9,554 nucleotides of DNA from assembly GCA_031289975.1 (NCBI GenBank), contig JAITOM010000347.1:1-9554 (forward strand), read 5' to 3'. Positions 1 to 5,759 of this stretch are shown here, piece after piece. Made by a program: the position numbers and the translations under genes. Each line of letters starts with the position of its first letter. The stretch's first letter is position 1. Under the pieces are notes generated by a model. That model was not told the origin of the DNA. It worked only from the letters and a program-made list of their open reading frames with translations, and did no database searches. Origin of the DNA: Methanobrevibacter sp. (GTDB lineage: Archaea; Methanobacteriota; Methanobacteria; Methanobacteriales; Methanobacteriaceae).

Positions 1-278
1 GAGGAAAAATTTATAAAATTCAATACTTGGGTTAAAATATATTTGAATCTTTAAAAAAAGAAATAAGAGAAAATCCATGAAAAAATTTTAATTCCCATGG
101 GATTTTTGACATACCCAAAATTTGACATTTATGCTGTAATTTAAAAAATCTCATTACTTACAAACATTATTTCATACACTATATTCTATATTAATTTTTT
201 CCTGAAAATCTGTTCTTCTCTTAATTAATTTAAAAATTGTTAATTAATTTAAACACTAATTAATATATGATTAAATAA
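1..278. other. AT-rich intergenic stretch at the window edge
   Basis: No gene is supported here. It lies downstream of the minus-strand gene that ends at 279. It holds a 10-bp palindrome TCCCATGGGA (93-102), the 8-mer TTTGACAT twice (105-112 and 121-128), and a 14-bp direct repeat TTAATTAATTTAAA (221-234 and 240-253). The last repeat is A/T-only, so it may serve as the AT-rich end of the minus-strand transcript, but no clear T-tract terminator can be singled out. The 27-bp repeat at 157-183 is listed separately. Confidence 0.5.
157..183 (-). repeat. 27-bp repeat, first copy, probable transposon-type end
   Basis: This 27-bp sequence is identical to 6560-6586 in the same orientation. Read on the minus strand it begins TATAGTGTATG. 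It resembles, with about five mismatches over 26 bp, the inner left end of the miniature element at 5963, and it shares TATAGTG with the ends at 3628 and 6110. It is therefore best read as one end of a TATAGTG-type element whose body would lie to its left. No partner end was found within the window for this copy. Confidence 0.6.
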
Positions 279-833
279 TTATTCTGTAAAATGATTTAAG
301 GGAAATGCTTCTTTAATCCATATTAATCTTTCATTATCCCTAATTATTACATATTTTCTTGTAAGAAGATCTTCCTTTGAGTTAAATAATTTTACTAATT
401 CATTGTCACTTGGTTCAATACCTATATTTTCTATTTCTCTTCTTGATTCAATATTATGTTTTCTAAGTATTCTTCCTATTGGAATATTTGCCTTAATTAA
501 ATCTTCTTTAATTTCATTTCCTAATCTTTTTAGAGGAATATAAGATTTTGCATAAATTAAAGGTTTATTATCTTTATACATTAAAACCACCCTATAATTA
601 ACCTTTTCATTTTCTTCAATATCTAATATTTCAGCTATTTTAGAATCAGCTTTTTCAAATCGTTGAACAAGTGTTTTAATAGATATTTCACCGTTTAAAA
701 CATCCAATATTATTGTTATAGAACCATCGGTGGCTAAGAGTATTTTTTGCATGTTGGATAATTTATAACCTTTATTTTCAAGTTTACTAACTTCTTTAAA
801 AATATTAATATCTTTTTCTTTCATCTTACTCAT
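279..833 (-). CDS. DUF98 / Rv2949c-like chorismate pyruvate-lyase family protein
   Basis: This 184-aa protein matches the short archaeal DUF98 family (PF01947), related in fold to UbiC and UTRA domains. Characterised members cleave chorismate to 4-hydroxybenzoate and pyruvate. Visible family marks are TDGSIT (35-40) after an N-terminal helix, a charged strand NYRVVL (79-84, Arg81), YAKS (94-97), PIGRIL (118-123) and the C-terminal RKYVII...IWIKEAFP (159-178, Glu175). Arg81 and Glu175 sit where UbiC-type enzymes carry substrate-binding Arg and Glu; that equivalence is inferred. The protein looks cytosolic, with no signal or membrane segment. Start choice is uncertain: GAGAGG lies only 3 nt from the first ATG (833) and 12 nt from Met4 (824). 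It is divergent from the HTH regulator, which may control it. The fate of the product in this organism cannot be told from the sequence. Confidence 0.82.
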   Translation of the reverse strand: MSKMKEKDINIFKEVSKLENKGYKLSNMQKILLATDGSITIILDVLNGEISIKTLVQRFEKADSKIAEILDIEENEKVNYRVVLMYKDNKPLIYAKSYIPLKRLGNEIKEDLIKANIPIGRILRKHNIESRREIENIGIEPSDNELVKLFNSKEDLLTRKYVIIRDNERLIWIKEAFPLNHFTE

Positions 834-1074
834 ATTCCTCTCTTTTTCATACTATTTAATCCATTTATAGTTTTTTAATTAAAATTTATAAAAAATAAAA
901 ATTTTAATGTATTTTAATAAATTTAATGTTAATCTACTTCAAAATAAATATATACCATATTAATAAAAATAATATCATAATAATATATTAAATAATATAA
1001 TAATTTAAAAGCATATAATAATAAAAATAAGAAATAAAAATAATAAATTTAAATCACTAATTGGAGGCATAAAT
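834..1074. promoter_or_regulatory. Divergent promoter region of the lyase and regulator genes
   Basis: This 241-bp region is almost entirely A/T and separates two head-to-head genes. For the minus-strand gene, CTATAAATGG read on the minus strand (870-861) is a good archaeal TATA-like box, predicting a transcription start near 840, just before the ribosome site. For the plus-strand gene, GCATATAAT (1010-1018) or the AT-rich block at 944-955 could serve. The strong Shine-Dalgarno GGAGG (1063-1067) is 7 nt before a TTG codon and decides the regulator's start at 1075. The box assignments are pattern matches in a composition that produces many such matches. Confidence 0.5.
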
Positions 1075-1485
1075 TTGAAACAACCTTGTGAACTCGTTGT
1101 ATGGTATGTAATTCCAACAGTGCGTTCTATTTTAGCTAAAGAACTTTTTAGTTTAGGAATGAAGCAGAAAGAAATTTCTAACTTGTTAGATATTACACAA
1201 CCTGCAGTTTCTCAATATTTAAGTGATAAACGTGGAGGTCGTGAAATTGAACTTACAGAAGAAATTAAAAAAATGATTAAAGAATTATCATATAAACTTA
1301 GTGAGGGTTTAGCATCCAAAAGAGACATTGTTGCTGAAATCTGTGAAATCTGTAGAAAAACAAGAACAGAGGATATTTTATGTCAATTACATAAATCAAA
1401 AGACACAATTCCAGATAATTGTAATCAATGCTTTAATCCTAATGCTGAATCTTATTGTCCACATAGTTTCACTTATACAATTTAG
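1075..1485 (+). CDS. Archaeal HTH transcriptional regulator (COG2522-like) with cysteine-rich tail
   Basis: This 136-aa protein starts at TTG, 7 nt after GGAGG. The N-terminus (PCELVVWYVIPTVRSILAKEL, with Cys5) and the Cro/C1-type helix-turn-helix at about 28-50 (KQKEISNLLDITQPAVSQYL) followed by SDKRGG match a family of archaeal predicted regulators, COG2522 from memory. The C-terminal half carries Cys90, Cys93, Cys103, Cys116, Cys119 and Cys128. With Cys5 that makes seven cysteines in a small cytosolic protein, including two CxxC pairs, so a metal or iron-sulphur site that senses redox state or metal is plausible; this is inference. It is divergent from the chorismate lyase-like gene, its most obvious target besides itself. 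A 13-bp direct repeat ACTTATACAATTT (1471-1483 and 1487-1499) straddles the stop codon, so the last residues may be recently altered. Confidence 0.85.
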   Translation: MKQPCELVVWYVIPTVRSILAKELFSLGMKQKEISNLLDITQPAVSQYLSDKRGGREIELTEEIKKMIKELSYKLSEGLASKRDIVAEICEICRKTRTEDILCQLHKSKDTIPDNCNQCFNPNAESYCPHSFTYTI

Positions 1486-1499
1486 AACTTATACAATTT

Positions 1500-1650
1500 G
1501 GCAAGTGTAAATTTAGCATGATTTTTTACAATTGAAAAATTAAGAAAATGAGCTAAAATCAATGCCATATACATAGTCTAAATTTTGATTGGATTTTTCA
1601 CACTTTCTTTATAAAATCATCCATACATGCTATCTGAAAGGTCCAAAGAG
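1500..1650. mobile_element. Diverged copy of the GGCACTGTAAA miniature element
   Basis: The left end (GGCAAGTGTAAATTTAGCAT at 1500) aligns with the left end of the intact element at 1756. The similarity continues through a shared GAAAAATTAAG and an AGCTAAAA block and the TAGTCTAAA/TGGTCTAAC block. The right end is eroded: CATGCTATCTG near 1635 and AAAGGTCC near 1650 only loosely mirror the left end. It has no coding capacity of its own and starts 14 bp after the regulator's stop codon, so it may contribute to transcript ending. It is evidently an older insertion than the copy at 1756. Confidence 0.6.
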
Positions 1651-1755
1651 AACGGTTCCTTCAAGAAAAATTTTTCATTTTTCAGGGGGTAAATGAATTG
1701 GGGGGTATGTTATTATTTATATTTTTTTCAAAAACCCTAATCTTTATATAATATG

Positions 1756-1899
1756 GGCACTGTAAAAAGAGGATGGATTTTCACAAATGAAAAATTAAGA
1801 AATGAAGCTAAAAGTTTAATTATATGTATATGGTCTAACTGTTTTCTGCCTAAAAACCAAATTATAGATCTTAAATTTCCATCCCCTTTTTACAGTGCC
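1756..1899. mobile_element. 144-bp miniature inverted-repeat element with 8-bp target duplication
   Basis: Near-perfect terminal inverted repeats (20 of 21 positions) lie at 1756-1776 (GGCACTGTAAAAAGAGGATGG without its last base gives the pattern) and 1879-1899. They are flanked directly by identical 8-bp copies of ATAATATG (1748-1755 and 1900-1907), the expected target-site duplication. The interior has no transposase, so it would move in trans. An 8-bp duplication is what I recall for ISM1 of Methanobrevibacter smithii, but kinship of the ends with ISM1 is not established here. Homologous sequences occur at about 1500-1650 and 5760-5841. A 75-codon open frame starting in the left duplication (1753) and reading through the element is an accident of the insertion and is not annotated as a gene. 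Confidence 0.85.
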
Positions 1900-1967
1900 A
1901 TAATATGCGAAATACATAATAATTGCTATGAAATTTTAACTAAAAATTTTAATTTAAGTCAAAGTAA

Positions 1968-2121
1968 GATTATATCCTAAATAATACTTCTAAAATTACT
2001 ACTCATGGAACTACTTGGGCTTCTTATGCTGATCATGGTAGCACTCATATTGATACTTTAAACATATAAAGGTAAATTTTTCTATAATGGTAATGGTGGT
2101 GATGTTACACTTGATTGGTAA
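1968..2121 (+). pseudogene. Frameshifted 3' remnant of an unidentified protein gene
   Basis: Two overlapping open stretches read as one protein tail. Frame one (about 1968-2066) gives NTSKITTHGTTWASYADHGS followed by THIDTL. After a +1 shift near 2060, the second frame (2062-2121) gives TYKGKFFYNGNGGDVTLDW and a stop. The composition (Thr, Gly, Asn, Trp, His) recalls secreted archaeal surface proteins, but no family is recognised. There is no start codon, ribosome site or upstream body: a stop precedes it at 1965 and the miniature element lies just before. A strong T-tract follows, as expected at the old gene's end. A 15-bp piece GGTAATGGTGGTGAT (2089-2103) recurs at 4345-4359. Confidence 0.45.
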
Positions 2122-2128
2122 CATTATT

Positions 2129-2150
2129 TAATTTTTTTATTTTTTTTATT
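2129..2150 (+). terminator. T-tract terminator after the gene remnant
   Basis: Runs of seven and eight T separated by a single A (2132-2138 and 2140-2147) start 11 bp after the remnant's stop codon. Oligo-T tracts of this kind end archaeal transcripts. It also insulates the secreted protein gene at 2233 from upstream transcription. Confidence 0.6.
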
Positions 2151-2159
2151 CCTAAAATG

Positions 2160-2222
2160 GATGGGAATTAAAATAAGAACCCATCACTATATTTAATTTA
2201 AAATTTAATTAAAAAAAAGGAG
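2160..2222 (+). promoter_or_regulatory. Promoter and ribosome site of the small secreted protein gene
   Basis: A TATA-like ACTATATTTAA (about 2186-2196) is followed by AAGGAG (2217-2222), 10 nt before the ATG at 2233. A short inverted pair GATGGG/CCCATC (2160-2165 and 2180-2185) abuts the TATA-like box on its upstream side and could bind a regulator; at six base pairs it may equally be chance. Confidence 0.5.
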
Positions 2223-2232
2223 AAGTGAAATT

Positions 2233-2526
2233 ATGAAAATGAAAATATTAAGTTTAGTTATAATAGCTATTTTAGCTATTAGCAGTGCTGGAATTATTTC
2301 AGCTATTAGTCCTGAAGCACAAGCCATTAAAATTGCTACAGATTATGTTTTAGAACATTATGGTGATAGTTATGTGTTTGCTGATTCTGAATTAGTTAAT
2401 GATACTTATTCTGTTTCTCTTAAAGATGTATCTGGTAATAATGACGATTTTGATCTTATCGTTTCTGTTGAGAATAATACTGTTATTGGTGTAGAAGAAG
2501 TACACCTTGCTTATGATTCCTGTTAA
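2233..2526 (+). CDS. Small secreted protein, PepSY-like, with altered C-terminus
   Basis: The predicted protein has 97 aa. Residues 1-24 form a classical signal peptide: KMK, then a hydrophobic core LSLVIIAILAISSAGIISA, with likely cleavage after Ala24. The mature part (AIKIATDYVLEHYG at 31-44, TYSVSLKDVSGNNDDFDLIV at 58-77, VENNTVIGVEEV at 79-90) has the helix then paired-strand pattern of PepSY-type domains, with an acidic, Asn-rich surface; that family assignment is tentative. It would be exported and act outside the membrane. AAGGAG lies 10 nt before ATG 2233; Met3 (2239) is an alternative start. The end DSC-stop looks recent: a second copy of the last 30 bp (2559-2588) instead reads on as STKPFGRLVILLLV, so a local duplication seems to have replaced the original tail. 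Confidence 0.7.
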   Translation: MKMKILSLVIIAILAISSAGIISAISPEAQAIKIATDYVLEHYGDSYVFADSELVNDTYSVSLKDVSGNNDDFDLIVSVENNTVIGVEEVHLAYDSC

Positions 2527-2643
2527 TTTCATAAACCCAATAACAGTCCACACGCAAGGTAGAAGAAGTACACCTTGCTTATGATTCCACAAAACCATTT
2601 GGAAGATTAGTTATACTGTTATTGGTGTAGAAGAAGTACACCT
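2478..2643 (+). repeat. Rearranged triple repeat at the 3' end of the secreted protein gene
   Basis: Positions 2491-2520 and 2559-2588 are identical over 30 bp. Positions 2478-2507 and 2614-2643 are identical over another 30 bp. The core GTAGAAGAAGTACACCT therefore occurs three times. An inverted fragment also lies between them: CCAATAACAGT (2538-2548) is the exact complement of ACTGTTATTGG (2479-2489), and GCAAGGT complements ACCTTGC. Mixed direct and inverted copies over 166 bp suggest template switching during replication or repair, or an assembly fault. The second copy keeps a longer reading frame. Confidence 0.85.
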
Positions 2644-2676
2644 CAATTAATAATTGAATTTCAAAAAAAAGGTTAT

Positions 2677-3078
2677 ATGACTAAAAAATATACTGATATT
2701 ATAACTGTTATTGATATTGAAAATGCCAAGACTGATAGAGATATTAGTATATTAGATATTAATGGTATTAATAATTTGGCTACTAATCATTTAAATGATG
2801 TTAAAAATAATATTAAAGATTTAAATATTAACTGCCAAGTTATATTAAAAATGCATCTTAAATAATGAATTTTAATAATATAGATATTATTTTTTAATAA
2901 TATAGATATTATTTTCTTTCATCTTTTTATTGATTCAAAAGAATTTAATCAATTGAAGAAATTGAAAAAGAAATTTTTAATAATGGAAGGTGTTGAATTA
3001 AATATTAATTCCCATACTAAATATAAAGATTTACCAGATTTATGTAATTTGATATTAAATAAAAATAAATGTTCATAA
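2677..3078 (+). pseudogene. Unidentified small gene interrupted by a 66-bp stop-containing segment
   Basis: ATG 2677 opens 62 codons (MTKKYTDIITVIDIENAKTD at the start) up to TAA 2863. The same frame, after stops at 2863, 2866 and 2881, continues as FIDSKEFNQLKKLKKKF and ends ...CNLILNKNKCS at TAA 3076. The segment between the two CATCTT hexamers (2854 and 2920) is exactly 66 bp. Removing it joins KMHL to FIDSKEF without a frame change, giving a 111-aa protein. That segment contains a 22-bp tandem duplication (2871-2893 and 2893-2915). The product is not recognised: it is Lys/Asn/Asp-rich and has no signal peptide or membrane helix. The ribosome site AAGG is weak, 4 nt before the ATG. A broken gene is the best reading; a genuine 62-aa protein is possible. 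Confidence 0.45.
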
Positions 3079-3100
3079 ATTATTATTCTACTTTTCTAAC

Positions 3101-3320
3101 GAGAGAGTAAAGATCTTGGCTCCTGACTAAAAAATGATTAATATCAATCCTGTCAATTTTGATAATAATTCAATTTTATAAGCTCAATCAATGATTCCAA
3201 TTTTTATTAATATCAATTTTTGACTGTATACTATATAATAAGTTAAAAGCTAAAATAAAGTATTATGGGTCGAATTTGATATTCCCAATAAATTTCAGGA
3301 GCCAACTTCTTTACATTCTC
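3101..3320. mobile_element. 220-bp miniature inverted-repeat element with 10-bp target duplication
   Basis: Terminal inverted repeats of 26 bp (22 matches) lie at 3101-3126 and 3295-3320. They begin GAGA and end with the exact 11-mer TTGGCTCCTGA. Identical decamers CTTTTCTAAC flank the element directly (3091-3100 and 3321-3330), the hallmark of insertion; the true duplication may be 8 to 10 bp. The interior is AT-rich and non-coding, so a transposase elsewhere would be needed. Its ends differ from those of the 1756 and 3628 elements, so this is a separate family. It sits 22 bp after the broken ORF that ends at 3078. Confidence 0.85.
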
Positions 3321-3330
3321 CTTTTCTAAC

Positions 3331-3627
3331 ACTTACTTTTAATTAATTATTTTTTCGCTTCTAAATTTATCTTTTAGATAATTTATAAACACTTAAAACA
3401 TTAAACTAAGAGTTAGTATTACTTTTAAGTATCATAATCACTAATTTTTAAATTATTTTCTTCTTTAAGTAGTTATTTAATCCTTAAATAACATATGGGG
3501 GGGGGGGCGATTAATCATATTAAATATTAATCTTTTAAACCCATTAATACTTACATTTATATATTAGATACACTAATATGTAAATATGGAATATATGGTT
3601 CATTATTAATAATTTTTAACATGAGTA
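3331..3627. other. Gene-free stretch with an 11-G tract between two hairpins
   Basis: No coding frame or RNA gene is supported. The notable structure is a perfect 9-bp hairpin GTTATTTAA-TCC-TTAAATAAC (3472-3492), then ATAT, then eleven consecutive G (3497-3507), then a 7-bp inverted pair GATTAAT/ATTAATC (3509-3515 and 3526-3532). The remainder is AT-rich filler between two miniature elements. Confidence 0.7.
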
Positions 3628-3841
3628 ATTATAGTGTTCTGTAAAATTATTTTCTTTTATTTATAGTGAGTGTTAAAATATTATTAATTTTACAAAATCT
3701 AATTAAACATTTGAAATCAAAAATGATTTTTATTTCTTTAAATTAAATTTAAAAGATAAATATTAGTATTTGAAAAAATAAATTTGCAAAAAATTTTTTG
3801 AATTTTTTGAATAATAAAATAAATATGCAGAACACTATAAT
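3628..3841. mobile_element. 214-bp TATAGTG-type miniature element
   Basis: A perfect 14-bp inverted pair ATTATAGTGTTCTG (3628-3641) and its complement (3828-3841) bound the element. The similarity extends about 12 bp further in with a few mismatches (a shared TTATTTT block). The outermost bases fit a TA dinucleotide target duplication, as for Tc1/mariner-IS630-type elements. The interior is AT-rich and non-coding. A second TATAGTG-like motif lies about 32 bp inside the left end (3664), a doubled left end also seen in the relative at 5943-6110. Confidence 0.75.
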
Positions 3842-4083
3842 CTTCCTAAAATGTGATTGTAAAGTTTTTAGTTCATGAGACTATTTATTTTATAGAAATA
3901 TCATTATGCTATCTAAATTTTTGCTGATGACAATATTTAGATGGTGTGTCAAATTGAACGGATAAATAAGTATTTGTAATGCTTAATTTAATATTTATAA
4001 TACTTTTTTGTTTTTTTATTTTTGGAAAATGAGAGGGTTAAAATGGTTAAATTTATATATAAATAATGGAATCTATGTTAATC
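3842..4083. other. Gene-free stretch with an inverted repeat and T-tract
   Basis: No gene is supported. ATCTAAAT (3911-3918) and ATTTAGAT (3935-3942) form a perfect 8-bp inverted pair with a 16-nt spacer. A T-rich tract near 4006-4023 could end transcripts. A TATA-like TTTATATATAAA (4052-4063) precedes the degraded fragment that opens at 4084 by the distance expected of an archaeal promoter. Confidence 0.5.
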
Positions 4084-4595
4084 ATGAAAAATAAAAACAA
4101 AATTCTATCCATTAATGGTTTGCCTGATAGGGCATATAAACATCTAAATAGTTTGGAAATAGAAACCAAAAGGTAGAATAGTGCTTAAAAAATGAATGAT
4201 TATTCATGCAATTTTAGAATTGCAAGAATACTCTGGTAAACCGACTAATACTGTAAAGATATGTTGAAAATTAGAGTGGAAATGAAAAACATCAAAAGTT
4301 TTTTTCTAAATTATTGTCTTATTACATGCATGAAAAAATGTGTGGGTAATGGTGGTGATTGGGCTTCCAAATTAACCCGATATAATTATATAAGTAATTA
4401 TAATCGTTGCATATGAAATCCATGAAAAATTAACCAAAAATAATTAAAAATTTCATTGAAAAAAATACAAAAAATTAGCCATTGATTTCCATTACAACAG
4501 ATGATAAAGAATCATATAAATCAATAATGGATTCTTTAAATGATTCATCAATTATGTTATGTTCATTTCAAAAGAAATATTTTAAATTAATATAA
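4084..4595 (+). pseudogene. Degraded coding fragments, possibly an old transposase gene
   Basis: Several short open stretches in different frames have coding-like composition. ATG 4084 gives MKNKNKILSINGLPDRAYKH and stops at 4174. A frame from about 4196 gives IIHAILELQEYSGKPTNTVK and stops at 4265. Around 4475-4595 two frames give LAIDFHYNR and ITTDDKESYKSIMDSLNDSS, ending SFQKKYFKLI. The order (short N-terminal helices, then an AIDFHY-like strand with an Asp) recalls DDE transposases, but no family is established. A TATA-like box sits upstream at 4052-4063. No terminal inverted repeats were found around it. The reading as one decayed gene is uncertain. Confidence 0.3.
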
Positions 4596-4675
4596 AATAT
4601 ATTTTAATTAATATAACTAATTTTGAATTAATATTTTTTAATAATATTTAATTTTAAAAAAAGTTATTTATTAAG

Positions 4676-4722
4676 AACTTTATCCCAACCACTATATTGA
4701 TAAAGTTTAAATAATAGGTGAT
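4676..4722 (+). promoter_or_regulatory. Inverted-repeat operator candidate and ribosome site of the SIS gene
   Basis: AACTTTATC (4676-4684) and its exact complement GATAAAGTT (4699-4707) are separated by 14 nt and end 18 nt before the start codon. The Shine-Dalgarno AGGTGAT (4716-4722) lies 3 nt before ATG 4726. The AT-rich block at about 4640-4670 would hold the TATA box, placing the inverted repeat at or just after the transcription start. It could be a repressor operator or a 5' leader stem. Confidence 0.5.
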
Positions 4723-4725
4723 AAT

Positions 4726-5730
4726 ATGAAATATCAAATGTATTATGATATACTCGAACAACCAAAAGCTATTAAAGAAACTATTAAAGCAGAATCGACT
4801 CATATGAATGAAATATCTGAAAAAATATCTCAAGCAGATAAAATATACTTAGTTGGATCTGGAAGTTCGCTTTCAACTCTTTATTCCACTAAAGATGCCT
4901 TAGAAATGGCTTCCAATTTAGACATCAATATATGCACAGGGTATGAATTTTATTACAATAAAAGAATTGATAATAAAAATACAGTTGGAATATTCACTTC
5001 ACAATCTGGTGAAACTGGAGATACATTAACTGGACTTAGAAGAGCAAATGAGTTAGGAATGTATACAGTTTCAATAACCAATGAAGATAACACTCCAATG
5101 CTTAATGAAGCTAAAGATGGAGTCTTAACAAGAGCAAGTCATGAAGATTCCATACTCGGAACAAAAACTTATATAAGCCAAATGTATTCATTATACAATA
5201 TTTTATTTAAAGCATCAGATTACGAAAAATCAGAAAATTTGTTAAAAGAAATGAAAACAATACCTGATTTAATGGAAAAAGTAATTAAAAATTCAGAACA
5301 AGAAAATAAAGAATTAGCAGAAAAAATGAAGGATGAAGAAATATTCTATGTTATGGGTAGTGGACCAAACTTTGGTTTAGCCTACAAAACATCAATGACA
5401 ATGTTCATGGAAGGAGCATTGAAACATTCTTGCCCAATATATTCTTCAGAATTTAGGCATGGATTAATTGAAAGAGCTGAAAAAGATGTACCCATCATAT
5501 TTTTAGATGCTGATTATCCATCTGATGAAATCACAAAAAAAGCTATTGAGTTCTCAAATGGTTTGAATGCTAAAACAATGGTTTATAATTTAAAAGATTA
5601 TGCAAATGTTGACAATCTTTTAGCACCATTTATTTTAGTAATTCCTCTTGAATGGTTTGTTTATTATTTAGCAGATTTCAATGGTGAAGACCCTGGAAGT
5701 ACGAGACATATAGGAAAAGTTAGATATTGA
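4726..5730 (+). CDS. SIS-domain sugar-phosphate isomerase/deaminase-like protein (GlmS/FrlB/AgaS type)
   Basis: This 334-aa protein has two SIS folds and no glutaminase domain. The start MYYDILEQPKAI matches the linker that opens the isomerase half of GlmS. SIS domain 1 carries VGSGSS (43-48) and SQSGETGDT (92-100), which bind the sugar phosphate. GTKTYISQMYSLYNIL follows near 145-160. SIS domain 2 carries YVMGSGPNFGLAYK (about 206-219) and SSEFRHG (240-246), in which Glu242 and His245 match the E-x-x-H-G of GlmS. The tail HIGKVRY (328-334) ends with Lys331 near the position of the GlmS catalytic lysine. The family moves or removes amino groups on hexose 6-phosphates; the exact substrate cannot be read here. 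A FrlB-like deglycase or a glucosamine-6-phosphate isomerase/deaminase is likeliest, and the protein should be cytosolic. It has no operon partners: gene-free DNA lies on both sides. Confidence 0.85.
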   Translation: MKYQMYYDILEQPKAIKETIKAESTHMNEISEKISQADKIYLVGSGSSLSTLYSTKDALEMASNLDINICTGYEFYYNKRIDNKNTVGIFTSQSGETGDTLTGLRRANELGMYTVSITNEDNTPMLNEAKDGVLTRASHEDSILGTKTYISQMYSLYNILFKASDYEKSENLLKEMKTIPDLMEKVIKNSEQENKELAEKMKDEEIFYVMGSGPNFGLAYKTSMTMFMEGALKHSCPIYSSEFRHGLIERAEKDVPIIFLDADYPSDEITKKAIEFSNGLNAKTMVYNLKDYANVDNLLAPFILVIPLEWFVYYLADFNGEDPGSTRHIGKVRY

Positions 5731-5759
5731 ATTCAACCTGAAAAGGCTTATATTTAATA

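Noticed and set aside
1..54. A 17-codon open stretch (EEKFIKFNTWVKIYLNL) that could be the end of an upstream gene
   Set aside because: Too short to distinguish from chance in AT-rich DNA, with no family signal.
1328..1510. 60-codon open frame overlapping the HTH regulator
   Set aside because: Out-of-frame shadow of a well-supported gene.
1620..1702. Short plus-strand frame reading CYLKGPKRTVPSRKIFHF
   Set aside because: Fewer than 30 codons, overlaps the eroded element end, and matches nothing recognised.
1681..1710. Two short G runs (GGGGG and GGGGGG) 13 bp apart
   Set aside because: No partner structure, gene or repeat family gives them meaning.
1753..1980. 75-codon open reading frame on the plus strand
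   Set aside because: It starts inside a target-site duplication, runs through both inverted ends of a miniature element and lacks a ribosome site, so it is an insertion by-product.
2392..2598. Minus-strand 68-codon frame over the secreted protein gene
   Set aside because: Antisense shadow of a gene with a clear signal peptide and ribosome site.
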